Assembly: GCA_025936015.1 (NCBI GenBank)
Contig: JAICUE010000039.1
Location: 1-11,990, forward strand
Direction of reading: 5' to 3'
From: Gemmatimonadaceae bacterium
GTDB taxonomy: Bacteria; Gemmatimonadota; Gemmatimonadetes; Gemmatimonadales; Gemmatimonadaceae
Length of the DNA: 11,990 nucleotides
Shown: positions 1 to 7,188 of the stretch, in pieces
Numbering within the stretch: position 1 is the first letter of the stretch
Layout: each line of letters starts with the position of its first letter
Position numbers and translations under genes: made by a program
The notes under the pieces: model-generated
What the model was told of the DNA's origin: nothing
What the model saw: the letters and a program-made list of their open reading frames with translations, nothing else
Databases searched by the model: none

Positions 1-1336
1 CGACGAGATCCGCCGTCAGAAGCTGTTCGACCAGATCGCCACCGGGGCGTACCTCACCGACGCGCGCCTCTGGTCGGCGTGGCAGGATGCCAACGACTCG
101 GCGCGGATGACCGCGGTGACGTTGACGCCGGACCGCATCCCCGACGCGAAGGTCGAGGTGACCGACGCGGAGCTCGACAACTATCTCAAGGCGCACGAGA
201 AGGAACTGACGCGGCCCGGCCGGGCGGTTCTGTCCATCGTCACGATTCCCCGCACGATCACCGCGGCCGATACGGCGGCGGCGCGCGCGAAGGCGGCGGA
301 GCTCCGGCAGGAGATTGTCAGCGGTCAATCGAAGTTCGAGGACGTCGCACGGGCGGAGTCGGCCGACACGGCCTCGGCGTCGCAGGGCGGCGCGCTCGGA
401 CGCGGTCCGCGTGGGCGGTTCGTCAAGCCGTTCGAGGACGCGGCCTTCGCGCTGAAGCCAGGCGAGATCTCGCAGCCGGTTCAGACCCAGTTCGGCTTCC
501 ACCTCATCAAGGTCGATGATCGGAAGGGCGACACGATCAGCGTCAGCCACATCCTGATTCCGATCCAGCAGCGCGACTCCGCGGCGTCGGCAACCGATCG
601 TCTCGCCGACCAGCTGGGGCGCGCAGCCGGCAAGACGACGCCTGCCGCATTCGACAGCGCGGCGAAAGCGCTCGGCCTGACCATCATGCACACGGCGGTC
701 GTCGAGGGACAACCCGCGATGTTGAACGGCGTCTACGTGCCCGATGTGAGCGCCTGGGCATTCAAGGGGGCGCAGCCCGGCGAGACCAGTGATCTCGTCG
801 ACGCGGAAAACGCGTACTATCTCGCGCGGCTCGACTCGATCGACCATGGGGGAGTGCCAACTGTCGCGTCGGCGAAGCCGGAGCTGACCGAGGCTGTTCG
901 TCGCGAGAAGAAGCTCGACCTGCTGATGAAGCAGGCGGACAGCCTCGCACGTGAGGCAGCGGCAACCTCGCTCGAGGCAGCCGCGCAGAAGCGCGGGCTG
1001 ACCGCGGTGCAGACGCCGATGTTCACGCGCAACAGCATCCTGCCGGAGATCGGCCGCTACAATCAGGCGATCGGCGCGGCCTTCTCGCTTCCGATCGGCG
1101 CGATCAGCGAACCGATTCGCACCCCCGACGCAGTCGTCGTCGAGCGGGTGGATGCACGCAAGCTCGCCGACCGTGCCGCCTTCGACGTGCAGAAGGTCGC
1201 GCAGCGGAACCAGCTCGAGGACTTGCTTCGGCGCAAGCGCGTCCAGGACTTCGTCGCGAATCTCCGCGCCGAGGCGCACATCGTGAACAACGAAAAGAAG
1301 ATCGAACAGGCAGCGCGGCGGACGAACGAGACCTGA
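1..1336 (+). CDS. Parvulin-type peptidyl-prolyl cis-trans isomerase, PpiD/SurA-like (5' end missing)
   Basis: The frame is open from base 2 to a TGA ending at 1336, so the start lies outside the window; the ATG at 107 is internal. The family catalyses prolyl cis-trans isomerisation and assists folding of exported proteins in the periplasm. About 444 codons are visible. A canonical parvulin domain spans roughly 218-520 and carries the signature run FEDVARAESADTASASQGG followed by ALG. Its C-terminal half (FEDAAFALKPGEISQPV, then FGFHLIKVDDR) is echoed twice more in degenerate form, at about 743-838 and 1067-1159. The fragment therefore looks like one active-looking parvulin domain plus two decayed parvulin-like units. 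A charged, helical tail follows. I cannot see whether there is a signal peptide (SurA-like) or an N-terminal membrane anchor (PpiD-like). The gene converges on tatA. The family call is firm; the subtype is not. Confidence 0.88.
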   Translation, partial: DEIRRQKLFDQIATGAYLTDARLWSAWQDANDSARMTAVTLTPDRIPDAKVEVTDAELDNYLKAHEKELTRPGRAVLSIVTIPRTITAADTAAARAKAAELRQEIVSGQSKFEDVARAESADTASASQGGALGRGPRGRFVKPFEDAAFALKPGEISQPVQTQFGFHLIKVDDRKGDTISVSHILIPIQQRDSAASATDRLADQLGRAAGKTTPAAFDSAAKALGLTIMHTAVVEGQPAMLNGVYVPDVSAWAFKGAQPGETSDLVDAENAYYLARLDSIDHGGVPTVASAKPELTEAVRREKKLDLLMKQADSLAREAAATSLEAAAQKRGLTAVQTPMFTRNSILPEIGRYNQAIGAAFSLPIGAISEPIRTPDAVVVERVDARKLADRAAFDVQKVAQRNQLEDLLRRKRVQDFVANLRAEAHIVNNEKKIEQAARRTNET

Positions 1337-1356
1337 CGCCAGCGGCGCTGGCCGTC
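1337..1356. terminator. Hairpin directly after the parvulin gene stop
   Basis: GCCAGC (1338-1343), a GGC loop and GCTGGC (1347-1352) form a 6-bp stem. It extends outward with TGAC (1334-1337) pairing with GTCA (1353-1356) across a one-base bulge. It starts at the TGA stop codon of the parvulin gene. No T-run follows, so intrinsic termination is only an inference from position and stem strength. Confidence 0.4.
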
Positions 1357-1388
1357 AGGCGACAAATCGCTCAGCAACGACGTACGAA

Positions 1389-1452
1389 GGGGGCCAGGAG
1401 CCGGAAGCCAGCAACAGCGGACGCTGTTCACTGGCCCCGGCTCCTGGCCCCC
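1389..1452. repeat. 64-nt nested hairpin (perfect 16-bp outer arms) between convergent genes
   Basis: The outer arms GGGGGCCAGGAGCCGG (1389-1404) and CCGGCTCCTGGCCCCC (1437-1452) are perfect reverse complements. Inside them GCCAG (1407-1411) pairs with CTGGC (1431-1435), and AACAGC (1413-1418) pairs with GCTGTT (1423-1428) around a GGAC loop. The whole element can fold into one long stem with small internal bulges. It lies between the stops of the parvulin gene and tatA, so it could terminate transcription from both sides. It could instead be a member of a dispersed REP-like palindrome family. No T-tract is visible on either strand. Confidence 0.7.
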
Positions 1453-1454
1453 GA

Positions 1455-1476
1455 CCGTTAGGCGACTGCCTGACGG
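1455..1476 (+). terminator. Hairpin built from CGTTAGGC and its near-inverse
   Basis: CCGTTAGGC (1455-1463), a GACT loop and GCCTGACGG (1468-1476) form a 9-bp stem in + strand RNA with one G-U wobble. It lies 9 nt before the tatA stop codon read from the + side. It contains one copy of the word that is over-represented in this window. A direct copy of its left part, CCGTCAGGCGAC, lies at 1352-1363. A terminator role for the + strand gene is inferred; there is no clear T-run. Confidence 0.4.
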
Positions 1477-1485
1477 TGGCTTCGG

Positions 1486-1773
1486 TCAGCTCAGCAGCCG
1501 CTTCGGCTCGGGACGATCTTCAGTCGAGGCGGAATCGCGCGGCGCGGCGCGCTCGCCCGGGGCGAGGGAGTCGCGCGACGACGGTGGCCCGACGCGATCG
1601 TCGCGCACCGACTCGGTGATGTCTCGCTGGACATCGTTCATGTTCTTCTTGAACTCCTTGATTCCCTTGCCGAACGAGCCGGCGATCTCGGGGATCCGCT
1701 TGGCGCCGAAGAGCAGCAGCACGACGACCAGCAGGAGCATGATCTCGGTGAAACCAATGTTGCCCAAACCCAT
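1486..1773 (-). CDS. tatA: Sec-independent translocase pore subunit TatA/E
   Basis: This 95-residue protein is the pore-forming subunit of the twin-arginine translocase, which moves folded proteins across the cytoplasmic membrane together with TatC. It has the standard plan. A short N-terminus with one acidic residue (E10) is followed by a transmembrane helix at about 10-22, the conserved FG hinge (22-23), and an amphipathic helix beginning AKRIPEIAGSFGKGIKEFK. The tail is acidic and proline/serine-rich and looks disordered. The ATG at 1773 follows a good ribosome-binding site (GGGAGG, about six bases upstream). The length matches TatA rather than the longer TatB. tatB and tatC are not in the window. 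The gene is the last of the run that includes the DUF4321-like gene, 22 nt upstream, and a prenyl synthase. Confidence 0.95.
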   Translation of the reverse strand: MGLGNIGFTEIMLLLVVVLLLFGAKRIPEIAGSFGKGIKEFKKNMNDVQRDITESVRDDRVGPPSSRDSLAPGERAAPRDSASTEDRPEPKRLLS

Positions 1774-1795
1774 GTGGACCTCCCTCGCGACGGCG

Positions 1796-2086
1796 TTAGA
1801 AGAGTGACCGGGCGATCAGATAAGCGACGAGCACTCCGGCGAGGCTCAGCAGCGACACATCCAGGGCGACCGGCCCTAACGCGAACTTGAGGATCACGAG
1901 ATCGACGCTGACGGGCCCGAACGAGGGAGTCACGCCGGTCGTGAGGAATTCCTTGACTGCGCCCGCCGGCAGGAACCTGCGGGAAAACTGCGTCATGAAG
2001 CCACCGACGATGAAACCGATCGTCAGCACGATAATGTGAAACCCCGGGCGGTGCCTCGACGATCCCTGTCTCGAACTTATTACCAT
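1796..2086 (-). CDS. Small membrane protein, DUF4321-like
   Basis: A 96-residue protein of unknown function. A hydrophobic segment lies at about 15-34 (GFHIIVLTIGFIVGGFMTQF) and a second at about 75-96, ending LLSLAGVLVAYLIARSLF. Between them is a stretch with Gly/Pro and a predicted beta-like VDLVILKFALGPVALDV. This two-helix plan with a GxxxGG-type first helix and a LDV/LNL-type lead into the last helix is what I associate with DUF4321. That assignment is from memory and needs a profile search. The ATG at 2086 overlaps the end of the prenyl synthase gene by 7 nt. GGAG in the last codons of that gene, five bases before the ATG, serves as the ribosome-binding site, so translation is probably coupled. 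tatA follows after 22 nt. Confidence 0.75.
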   Translation of the reverse strand: MVISSRQGSSRHRPGFHIIVLTIGFIVGGFMTQFSRRFLPAGAVKEFLTTGVTPSFGPVSVDLVILKFALGPVALDVSLLSLAGVLVAYLIARSLF

Positions 2087-3078
2087 CGTCGCTCCATGAC
2101 GTACGTGATTGCATCCGAAAGCGCTGCCCGGGCCGGACTGTCAGGCAAGCCCTGCAATGCCGCGTCCGCCTCGTCGGCGAACGACTCTCCCCTTCGTCGG
2201 GCGTAGTCTATGCCGCCCGAGTCGCCGACGATCGCCACGACCTCGGCGATGCTCGCGTCGTCGGGGGTATCCTGCTCGAACATTGCATCGACCTTCGCGC
2301 GCGCTGCCGGACCCATCTCGCGGAGGGCGGCGATCAGCGGGAGAGTCACTTTCCGTTCCCGCAGGTCGAGTCCAGTCGGCTTGCCGGTGACCGCCGCGTC
2401 GGCGGTGTAGTCGAGCAGGTCGTCGGCCACCTGAAAGGCCATCCCGAGGAGCTCGCCATAGCGGCGCAGCGCCGGGCGATAGCGTTCCGCCCCGCTGATC
2501 GCGCCGATCTCGCAGGCGCCGGACAGCAGCGAGGCGGTCTTCGCGCGGTTGAGCGCGTAGTAGTCGTCCTCGGAAAACGCGAGCCGATCGAATGAGGCCA
2601 GCTGCCGCATCTCCCCGATCGTCATCTGCGTCGAGACGTCGGTGAGGATGCGAAGCGGCTCGATGTCACCGCCCTTGACGAGCGTGCCTAACGCGCGCGA
2701 GTACAGGTAGTCGCCCATGATGACCGACACCTGATGGCTGAACAGCGCGTTGATCGTCGGCATCCCGCGCCGGAGCGTCGAGTGGTCGACCGCGTCGTCG
2801 TGGACGAGCGTCGCGAGGTGCATCAGCTCGATCACTGCCGCGAGCGTCGTGACGCGTGGCTGCGGGCGGTCATCGACCTGGCTCGAGAGGAGCGTGAGCG
2901 TCGGCCGGAACATCTTTCCGCGCATGCGGAGCAGGTGCTCGTTGACCTCGGTGATCAGCGCGAAGTCGGCGGCAACGATCCGGCGAAGCTCTTCGGCAAC
3001 CTGATCGAGCGCATCGCGAACGGGTGCCTGGATGTCGATCAGCGCGGGCGCAGCCGACGCGCGCGGAACCGTGCTCAC
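2080..3078 (-). CDS. ispB: Long-chain all-trans polyprenyl diphosphate synthase
   Basis: The family condenses isopentenyl diphosphate units onto an allylic primer to make the side chain of menaquinone or ubiquinone. The deduced protein is 332 residues. GKMFRP at 54-59 is the substrate-binding GKxxRP motif. The first aspartate-rich motif is DDAVD (94-98) in LATLVHDDAVDHSTLRRG. The second is DDLLD (219-223), followed by GKPTGLDLRERKVTLPLI. The small residues before the first motif fit a medium- or long-chain enzyme (IspB/HepS/SdsA group), but chain length cannot be read from sequence alone. I chose the GTG at 3078 because it overlaps the upstream TPR stop as GTGA and gives a normal length. A longer in-frame version from 3177 would run 99 nt back into the TPR gene with a non-homologous Arg-rich leader. 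The TTA codon in RALGTLV lies in a CGTTAGGC word. Confidence 0.9.
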   Translation of the reverse strand: MSTVPRASAAPALIDIQAPVRDALDQVAEELRRIVAADFALITEVNEHLLRMRGKMFRPTLTLLSSQVDDRPQPRVTTLAAVIELMHLATLVHDDAVDHSTLRRGMPTINALFSHQVSVIMGDYLYSRALGTLVKGGDIEPLRILTDVSTQMTIGEMRQLASFDRLAFSEDDYYALNRAKTASLLSGACEIGAISGAERYRPALRRYGELLGMAFQVADDLLDYTADAAVTGKPTGLDLRERKVTLPLIAALREMGPAARAKVDAMFEQDTPDDASIAEVVAIVGDSGGIDYARRRGESFADEADAALQGLPDSPARAALSDAITYVMERRW

Positions 3079-5801
3079 GTCGCGACCCGCTCCAGCGCCG
3101 AGATCCGATCGCTCACGTCGCGGAACTCGATGTCGACGGCGAATACGCGTTGATAATAGACGAGCGCCTCCGGCCACTGTTGGAGCGCTTCATGGCAGTA
3201 GCCGAGCAGATAGAGCACGCCGACCAGTTGCTCGTCGGTATGCCCGGGCTCGACCAGCGCACGCGAGAGCAGGGTCGCCGCCACCTGAAACTGCGACTTC
3301 TCGAGGAAGCACTGGCCAAGCGACTCATAGGCACGCACGCGATCCTGCGGGCCGCGGAGCGCCTTCTGGAATTCAGCGATCGCTTCGTCGACGAGCCCCA
3401 TCTCCTTGTAGGCGACGCCGAGATCGTAATGTGCCTGATGGTCTTCATCCTCGACGTTCTGCGCGACGCCCTGCTTGAACGCGCGCAGCATGTCGGCGAA
3501 GTCGGCCTGCTCGTTGCCGCTCGGCGCCTGCTCCTGCACCACCATCCGCGTCGACTTCGGCTGGTCGTCATCGCGAATCCATTCACCGAGATTGACGAAC
3601 CCCGCCGGATCGGTCGGGATCTTCGGCTCGACCTTCGCCGGCTCCGGCTCCGGTTCGCGCTTCGATTCGCCGGTATAGCGACGGAAGACGCCCGAGCGCT
3701 CCGGTGTCCCGACCGATTTCCGCTCCGGCGGCGGCTGCGGCTTGCGCGCAGCGTTAGGCGCGGCCGTCGGATCGATGAACGCGCTCAGCGCGGCCTGCGC
3801 GCGGATCTCGTCGGGCGCGAGCTCGAGCACGCGTTGGTAGACGGTGCGCGCCTTGTCCGCCTGGCCGCTGCGGAACAGTGCGTCGGCGAGCTCGAGGTAT
3901 GCGTCGACGAGCCGCGTGCGATCATTCGTGCGGAACGCGTACTCGACGCGCTTCTGGTGGTGCCGGACGGAGTTCGGATTCAGCCGGATGATCTCGTCGG
4001 CGATCGACGAGGCGCCTTCGAGATCCCCGCCGCGTTCGAATCCGATCATCGCCAGCTCGAGCTCGCCGAGTCCTTCGTCGCGGTGGCCGCGTTCGAACAA
4101 GGCTTCGGCGAGCGAGCGGCGAAGCGTGGCGTTGCCGCTGTCCGCGTTGACGCGAGCGCGAAGGTCATCGAGCGGATCGGTGGTCCCACGCGCGGCACCG
4201 CGCGTGGGCACCGCGTGTTGCGCGCCTGACGTGCGCGCCCCATTCGAGTGGCCGCCCGCGCGGGCGCCATTTCCCGCGCCCGCGTCGTCGACGTCGAGCA
4301 AAGGGATATCGAACGACGCGTTTCCGGGTCGCGAGTCGTTGCCGCGGACGATCGGCGGCTCGAGCTCCTCGAGAGCGCTCGCCGGCCGACGTCCCCCGCT
4401 CGGCGGCTCCTCGCCGTCGGGCATGATCAGCTCGAGGTCGTCGTCCATCGCGGGCATCGTCGTCGACGCGCGCACCTCGGGCAGGTCGAGGGTCGGCAGC
4501 TCACCAGGAAGCGCGAGATCGTGCTCGGGCGGCGCCGGCGTCTCCGCCTCGGTTTCGCTCAGCTCCATGTCGACGAGGCCGATCTCACCGGCGCCGGCAT
4601 CGTCCTCGAGCGGGGAGATTCCACCGAAGTCGCCGTAGGCATCGTGCGTGATGCCGCTGTCGGCGCCTAACGCCGGCTCGAGATCGAGGAAGCGGCTCGG
4701 CGGCGCCTCCGGTTCGACGTCAGGCGACATCGTCGTCGGCTCGAGGCCGAGCAGCGAGTCCCCACCGAATGACGTGTCGATCGACGTGGTGAAATCGTTC
4801 AATCCGTCGCCGCCATGCATCGCGCCGACGTCGGACGGCTCGATTCCCCCCTGCTGGATGAACGGCTCGTCGATGAGCTCGGGCGCCTGCGGCGCCGGCG
4901 AGCTCGATCGCGGCGCCGCCGGCGGCTCATCGAGGTCGAGGAACGGCAGGTCGGCCGAGGGAGCGGAGTCGGCTGGCGCGTTAGGCGCGGCCGCCCGCGG
5001 TGCCTCGGGGGCGCGCGGCGGAGCGTTAGGCGGAGCGGCGGCCGGCGGCGCTGCCGGCTTTTCCGGGACGCTCTTTCCGCCAGCGGTCTTTCGCGGCGCG
5101 CCACCCTTCGGCTTCTCGTCGAAGGTGACGTCGAGGAAGACGAGGTCGCCCGCCTTCGGCTTCGGGCCGGCGCCGCCGGCCTTCGGCTGCGCGGCGGGGT
5201 CGATCGCCTTCATGCGATCGATCGTCGCGCGGGCTTCGGCGGAGCGGCCCTCCGTCTCGAACTTCTCGTACAGGAGCTGCAGCTGCTCGAGCGCTTCGCC
5301 ATTGCGCTGCTTCTTCGCCAGCTGCTCGGCGAGCATCAGCCGGATGTCGTCCTGGTCGGGGCAGAGATCGGCGAATTCCTTGAGCGCGCGGAACGCCTCG
5401 TCGAGCTTGCCGGCCTTCTGCATCCGGTCGGCGTACTCGAGGTAGTTCTGCTTCGCGTCGCTCGAGAATCCCTTCTTCGCGCTGATCCGCCCGAGCTTGT
5501 AATAGATCGACGCGCGGCCGGGCGAGGTGCGGAGAATCTTGTTGCAGAGCGCGATTGCGTTGTTGAAGAAGCCGCCCTCGGCGTACAGGTCGACGGCCTT
5601 CTCGTAATACTCGACGGCCTGCGCGACGTCGCCCTGGCGGATCATGAGATCGCCGACGCGATTGTACAGCGCGACGTCAGCGTCCTCCTCCTGGCCGCTG
5701 AGCTGCCCGAGCAGGTCGACGTAGACGGCGAGCGCCTTGTCGAACTGCTTCTTCTGCTCCAGCTCAGCTGCTTTTTTCTTGAGCTTCGCGACGTTGGACA
5801 T
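3075..5801 (-). CDS. Large TPR protein with a long disordered acidic linker
   Basis: A 908-residue protein with no signal peptide or membrane segment, so probably cytoplasmic. Helical TPR-type repeats fill about 1-200 (for example DVALYNRVGDLMIRQGDVAQ), about 550-675, and about 765-905. The last block contains AHYDLGVAYKEMGLVDEAIA, a very typical TPR. Residues about 205-545 are rich in Pro, Ala, Asp and Glu and look disordered. Within that linker a short hydrophobic-acidic motif recurs: VFLDV (221), PFLDLD (286), RFLDLE (370), PTLDL (436) and PLLDVD (500). A second Pro/Glu-rich linker lies at about 678-735. Such proteins usually act as scaffolds; the partner is unknown. The ATG at 5801 has no obvious Shine-Dalgarno sequence. 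The gene ends in a GTGA overlap with the prenyl synthase, indicating one operon. I do not recognise a named orthologue. Confidence 0.88.
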   Translation of the reverse strand: MSNVAKLKKKAAELEQKKQFDKALAVYVDLLGQLSGQEEDADVALYNRVGDLMIRQGDVAQAVEYYEKAVDLYAEGGFFNNAIALCNKILRTSPGRASIYYKLGRISAKKGFSSDAKQNYLEYADRMQKAGKLDEAFRALKEFADLCPDQDDIRLMLAEQLAKKQRNGEALEQLQLLYEKFETEGRSAEARATIDRMKAIDPAAQPKAGGAGPKPKAGDLVFLDVTFDEKPKGGAPRKTAGGKSVPEKPAAPPAAAPPNAPPRAPEAPRAAAPNAPADSAPSADLPFLDLDEPPAAPRSSSPAPQAPELIDEPFIQQGGIEPSDVGAMHGGDGLNDFTTSIDTSFGGDSLLGLEPTTMSPDVEPEAPPSRFLDLEPALGADSGITHDAYGDFGGISPLEDDAGAGEIGLVDMELSETEAETPAPPEHDLALPGELPTLDLPEVRASTTMPAMDDDLELIMPDGEEPPSGGRRPASALEELEPPIVRGNDSRPGNASFDIPLLDVDDAGAGNGARAGGHSNGARTSGAQHAVPTRGAARGTTDPLDDLRARVNADSGNATLRRSLAEALFERGHRDEGLGELELAMIGFERGGDLEGASSIADEIIRLNPNSVRHHQKRVEYAFRTNDRTRLVDAYLELADALFRSGQADKARTVYQRVLELAPDEIRAQAALSAFIDPTAAPNAARKPQPPPERKSVGTPERSGVFRRYTGESKREPEPEPAKVEPKIPTDPAGFVNLGEWIRDDDQPKSTRMVVQEQAPSGNEQADFADMLRAFKQGVAQNVEDEDHQAHYDLGVAYKEMGLVDEAIAEFQKALRGPQDRVRAYESLGQCFLEKSQFQVAATLLSRALVEPGHTDEQLVGVLYLLGYCHEALQQWPEALVYYQRVFAVDIEFRDVSDRISALERVAT

Positions 5802-5877
5802 CAGCGCGGGGAAAGCGGCGGGAGCGGGGCAATGCAGGAGGAACGGCAGGAACCGCCGGGGCCCCGGCGTATCCCTC
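5802..5877. other. Gap between hutI and the TPR gene with palindrome; probable terminator/promoter region
   Basis: Between the hutI stop and the TPR start lies the perfect 16-bp palindrome CGCCGGGGCCCCGGCG at 5854-5869. As RNA it would be a 6-bp stem with a GGCC loop. It sits 9 nt past the hutI stop, which suits a terminator, although no T-run follows. The TPR operon needs a promoter here or inside hutI, but I see no convincing -35/-10 pair in the GC-rich sequence. Confidence 0.4.
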
Positions 5878-7188
5878 CTAACTTACCGGTAAGTCATACG
5901 GGTGACAAGCTTTGCCCCTTATCCACGACCCAATGCACCGTCGGTCACCAAACCAGTAGGGCAGCTCCCGCGCATCCTCCACCGCGTGCAACGCCAGGTC
6001 GGCGGAAAAGCCCGGCGCAATCTGCCCGGTTTCCCCCGCCAGGGCGAGCGCCGCGGCCCCGTTCACCGTGCCGGCGATCAGTGCCTCCGCCGCGCTCAGA
6101 TGCAACTGGCTCACGCCCAACGTCAGCAACAGCGGGAAGTTCACCGTCGGCGATGTCCCCGGGTTGAAATCGGTGGCCAGCGCAACTGGGACTCCGGCAT
6201 CGATGAGCGCGCGCGCAGGTGCCTGCCTGGTCTTGCCGAGGAAGATCATCGTCGCCGGAAGCAGCGTCGCCACCGTGCCCGCGTGCGCGAGCGATTCGAC
6301 GCCCCGCTCCGAGATCGCCGCCAGATGATCAGCGGACGTTGCGCCCATCTCCGCCGCGAGCTCGGCTCCCCCGCCCGCTTCGAGCTCGTCGGCGTGCAGC
6401 TTGAGCAACAGGCCGTTCGCGCGCGCAGCCGCAAGAATTTTCCGCGATTCGCTGACCGTGTACACGCCGGGCTCGCAGAACACGTCCGCGAAGCGCGCGA
6501 GGCCATCATGCGCGACGCGCGGAATCATCTCCTCGACGACGAGCCGAATGTACTCGTCGCGCCGCGCCGAGCTCCCACGGTGCTCGAGCGGAACCTCGTG
6601 CGCGCCGAGGAAGGTGGGGATGAGCCGGAGCGGCACCTCCGCGGCGAGCCGGCGAATCGCTCGCAATGCCTTCAGCTCGTCGTCGAGCGTCAGTCCGTAG
6701 CCGGATTTCACCTCGACCGTGGTGACGCCGCTCGCCGCGAGCCGGCGCAGGCGCGGAATCGCCAGCGCGACGAGATCGTCCTCGCTGCGGGAGCGAAGGT
6801 CGCGCACGGACGCGTGAATGCCGCCGCCGCGTCTCGCGATCTCCATGTAGCCCACGCCGGCAGCACGAAGCTCCTGCTCCTCGTAGCGGGGCCGTCCGAA
6901 GATCGCATGGGTATGGGAATCGACGAAGCCGGGAGTGAGCACACCGCCGCGGCAATCGATGATCGCCGCACCGTGGTGCGCCGCGATCAGGTCGCGCTCG
7001 CTGCCTAACGCTCGGATCACGCCGCCGGCCGTCAAGACCGCGGTGCCTTCAAGGATTCCTGCATCGCCCATCTCGGCCCCGCGCCGTGCGCGGGCCGGAC
7101 CGGCACAGGTGACGACCTGCCGGGCATTGACGAAGAGGAGCTCGTGGGCCGCGGCGTGAGCGGGCGCTCGCCCCGTGGACGGGTCCAC
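5878..7188 (-). CDS. hutI: Imidazolonepropionase (histidine degradation, third step)
   Basis: This enzyme hydrolyses 4-imidazolone-5-propanoate to N-formimino-L-glutamate in the cytoplasm. The 436-residue protein has the amidohydrolase plan. PGFVDSHTHAIFG carries metal ligands H92 and H94, followed by the family run RYEEQELRAAGVGYMEIARR. VEVKSGYGLTLDDELK (158-173) and PTFLGAHEVP (H197) follow. LHADE (264-268) and ATDFNPGT (D340) complete the metal and substrate site. The start is GTG at 7188. No in-frame ATG occurs before the core strand LLFVNARQVVT, and no clear Shine-Dalgarno sequence precedes it; the sequence just upstream is a CGTTAGGC word read as GCCTAACGTG. About 12 residues precede the usual family start. 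It lies 336 bp downstream of the radical SAM gene, so it may have its own promoter instead of sharing the hutHU transcript. Confidence 0.96.
   Translation of the reverse strand: MDPSTGRAPAHAAAHELLFVNARQVVTCAGPARARRGAEMGDAGILEGTAVLTAGGVIRALGSERDLIAAHHGAAIIDCRGGVLTPGFVDSHTHAIFGRPRYEEQELRAAGVGYMEIARRGGGIHASVRDLRSRSEDDLVALAIPRLRRLAASGVTTVEVKSGYGLTLDDELKALRAIRRLAAEVPLRLIPTFLGAHEVPLEHRGSSARRDEYIRLVVEEMIPRVAHDGLARFADVFCEPGVYTVSESRKILAAARANGLLLKLHADELEAGGGAELAAEMGATSADHLAAISERGVESLAHAGTVATLLPATMIFLGKTRQAPARALIDAGVPVALATDFNPGTSPTVNFPLLLTLGVSQLHLSAAEALIAGTVNGAAALALAGETGQIAPGFSADLALHAVEDARELPYWFGDRRCIGSWIRGKACHPYDLPVS
5881..5894. promoter_or_regulatory. Perfect 14-bp palindrome over the 3' end of hutI (operator candidate)
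   Basis: ACTTACCGGTAAGT is its own reverse complement. It covers the last codons of hutI (Leu-Pro-Val-Ser, including a rare TTA) and ends 79 nt upstream of the TPR start codon. AT-containing dyad symmetry in an otherwise GC-rich region is typical of a dimeric repressor site. No regulator gene is in the window, so function is a guess. Confidence 0.3.

Noticed and set aside
1638..2114. A 158-codon - strand frame covering parts of tatA and the DUF4321-like gene.
   Set aside because: It is out of frame with both well-supported genes and reads as low-complexity Arg/Ser-rich sequence.
3079..3177. A 33-residue N-terminal extension of the prenyl synthase.
   Set aside because: It overlaps the TPR gene in another frame and has an Arg-rich leader unlike the family; the GTGA overlap start is better.
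3024..6167. Long + strand frames of up to 450 codons opposite the TPR and hutI genes.
   Set aside because: They are Arg-rich, low-complexity mirror frames of GC-rich genes. The - strand proteins carry clear family motifs and these do not.
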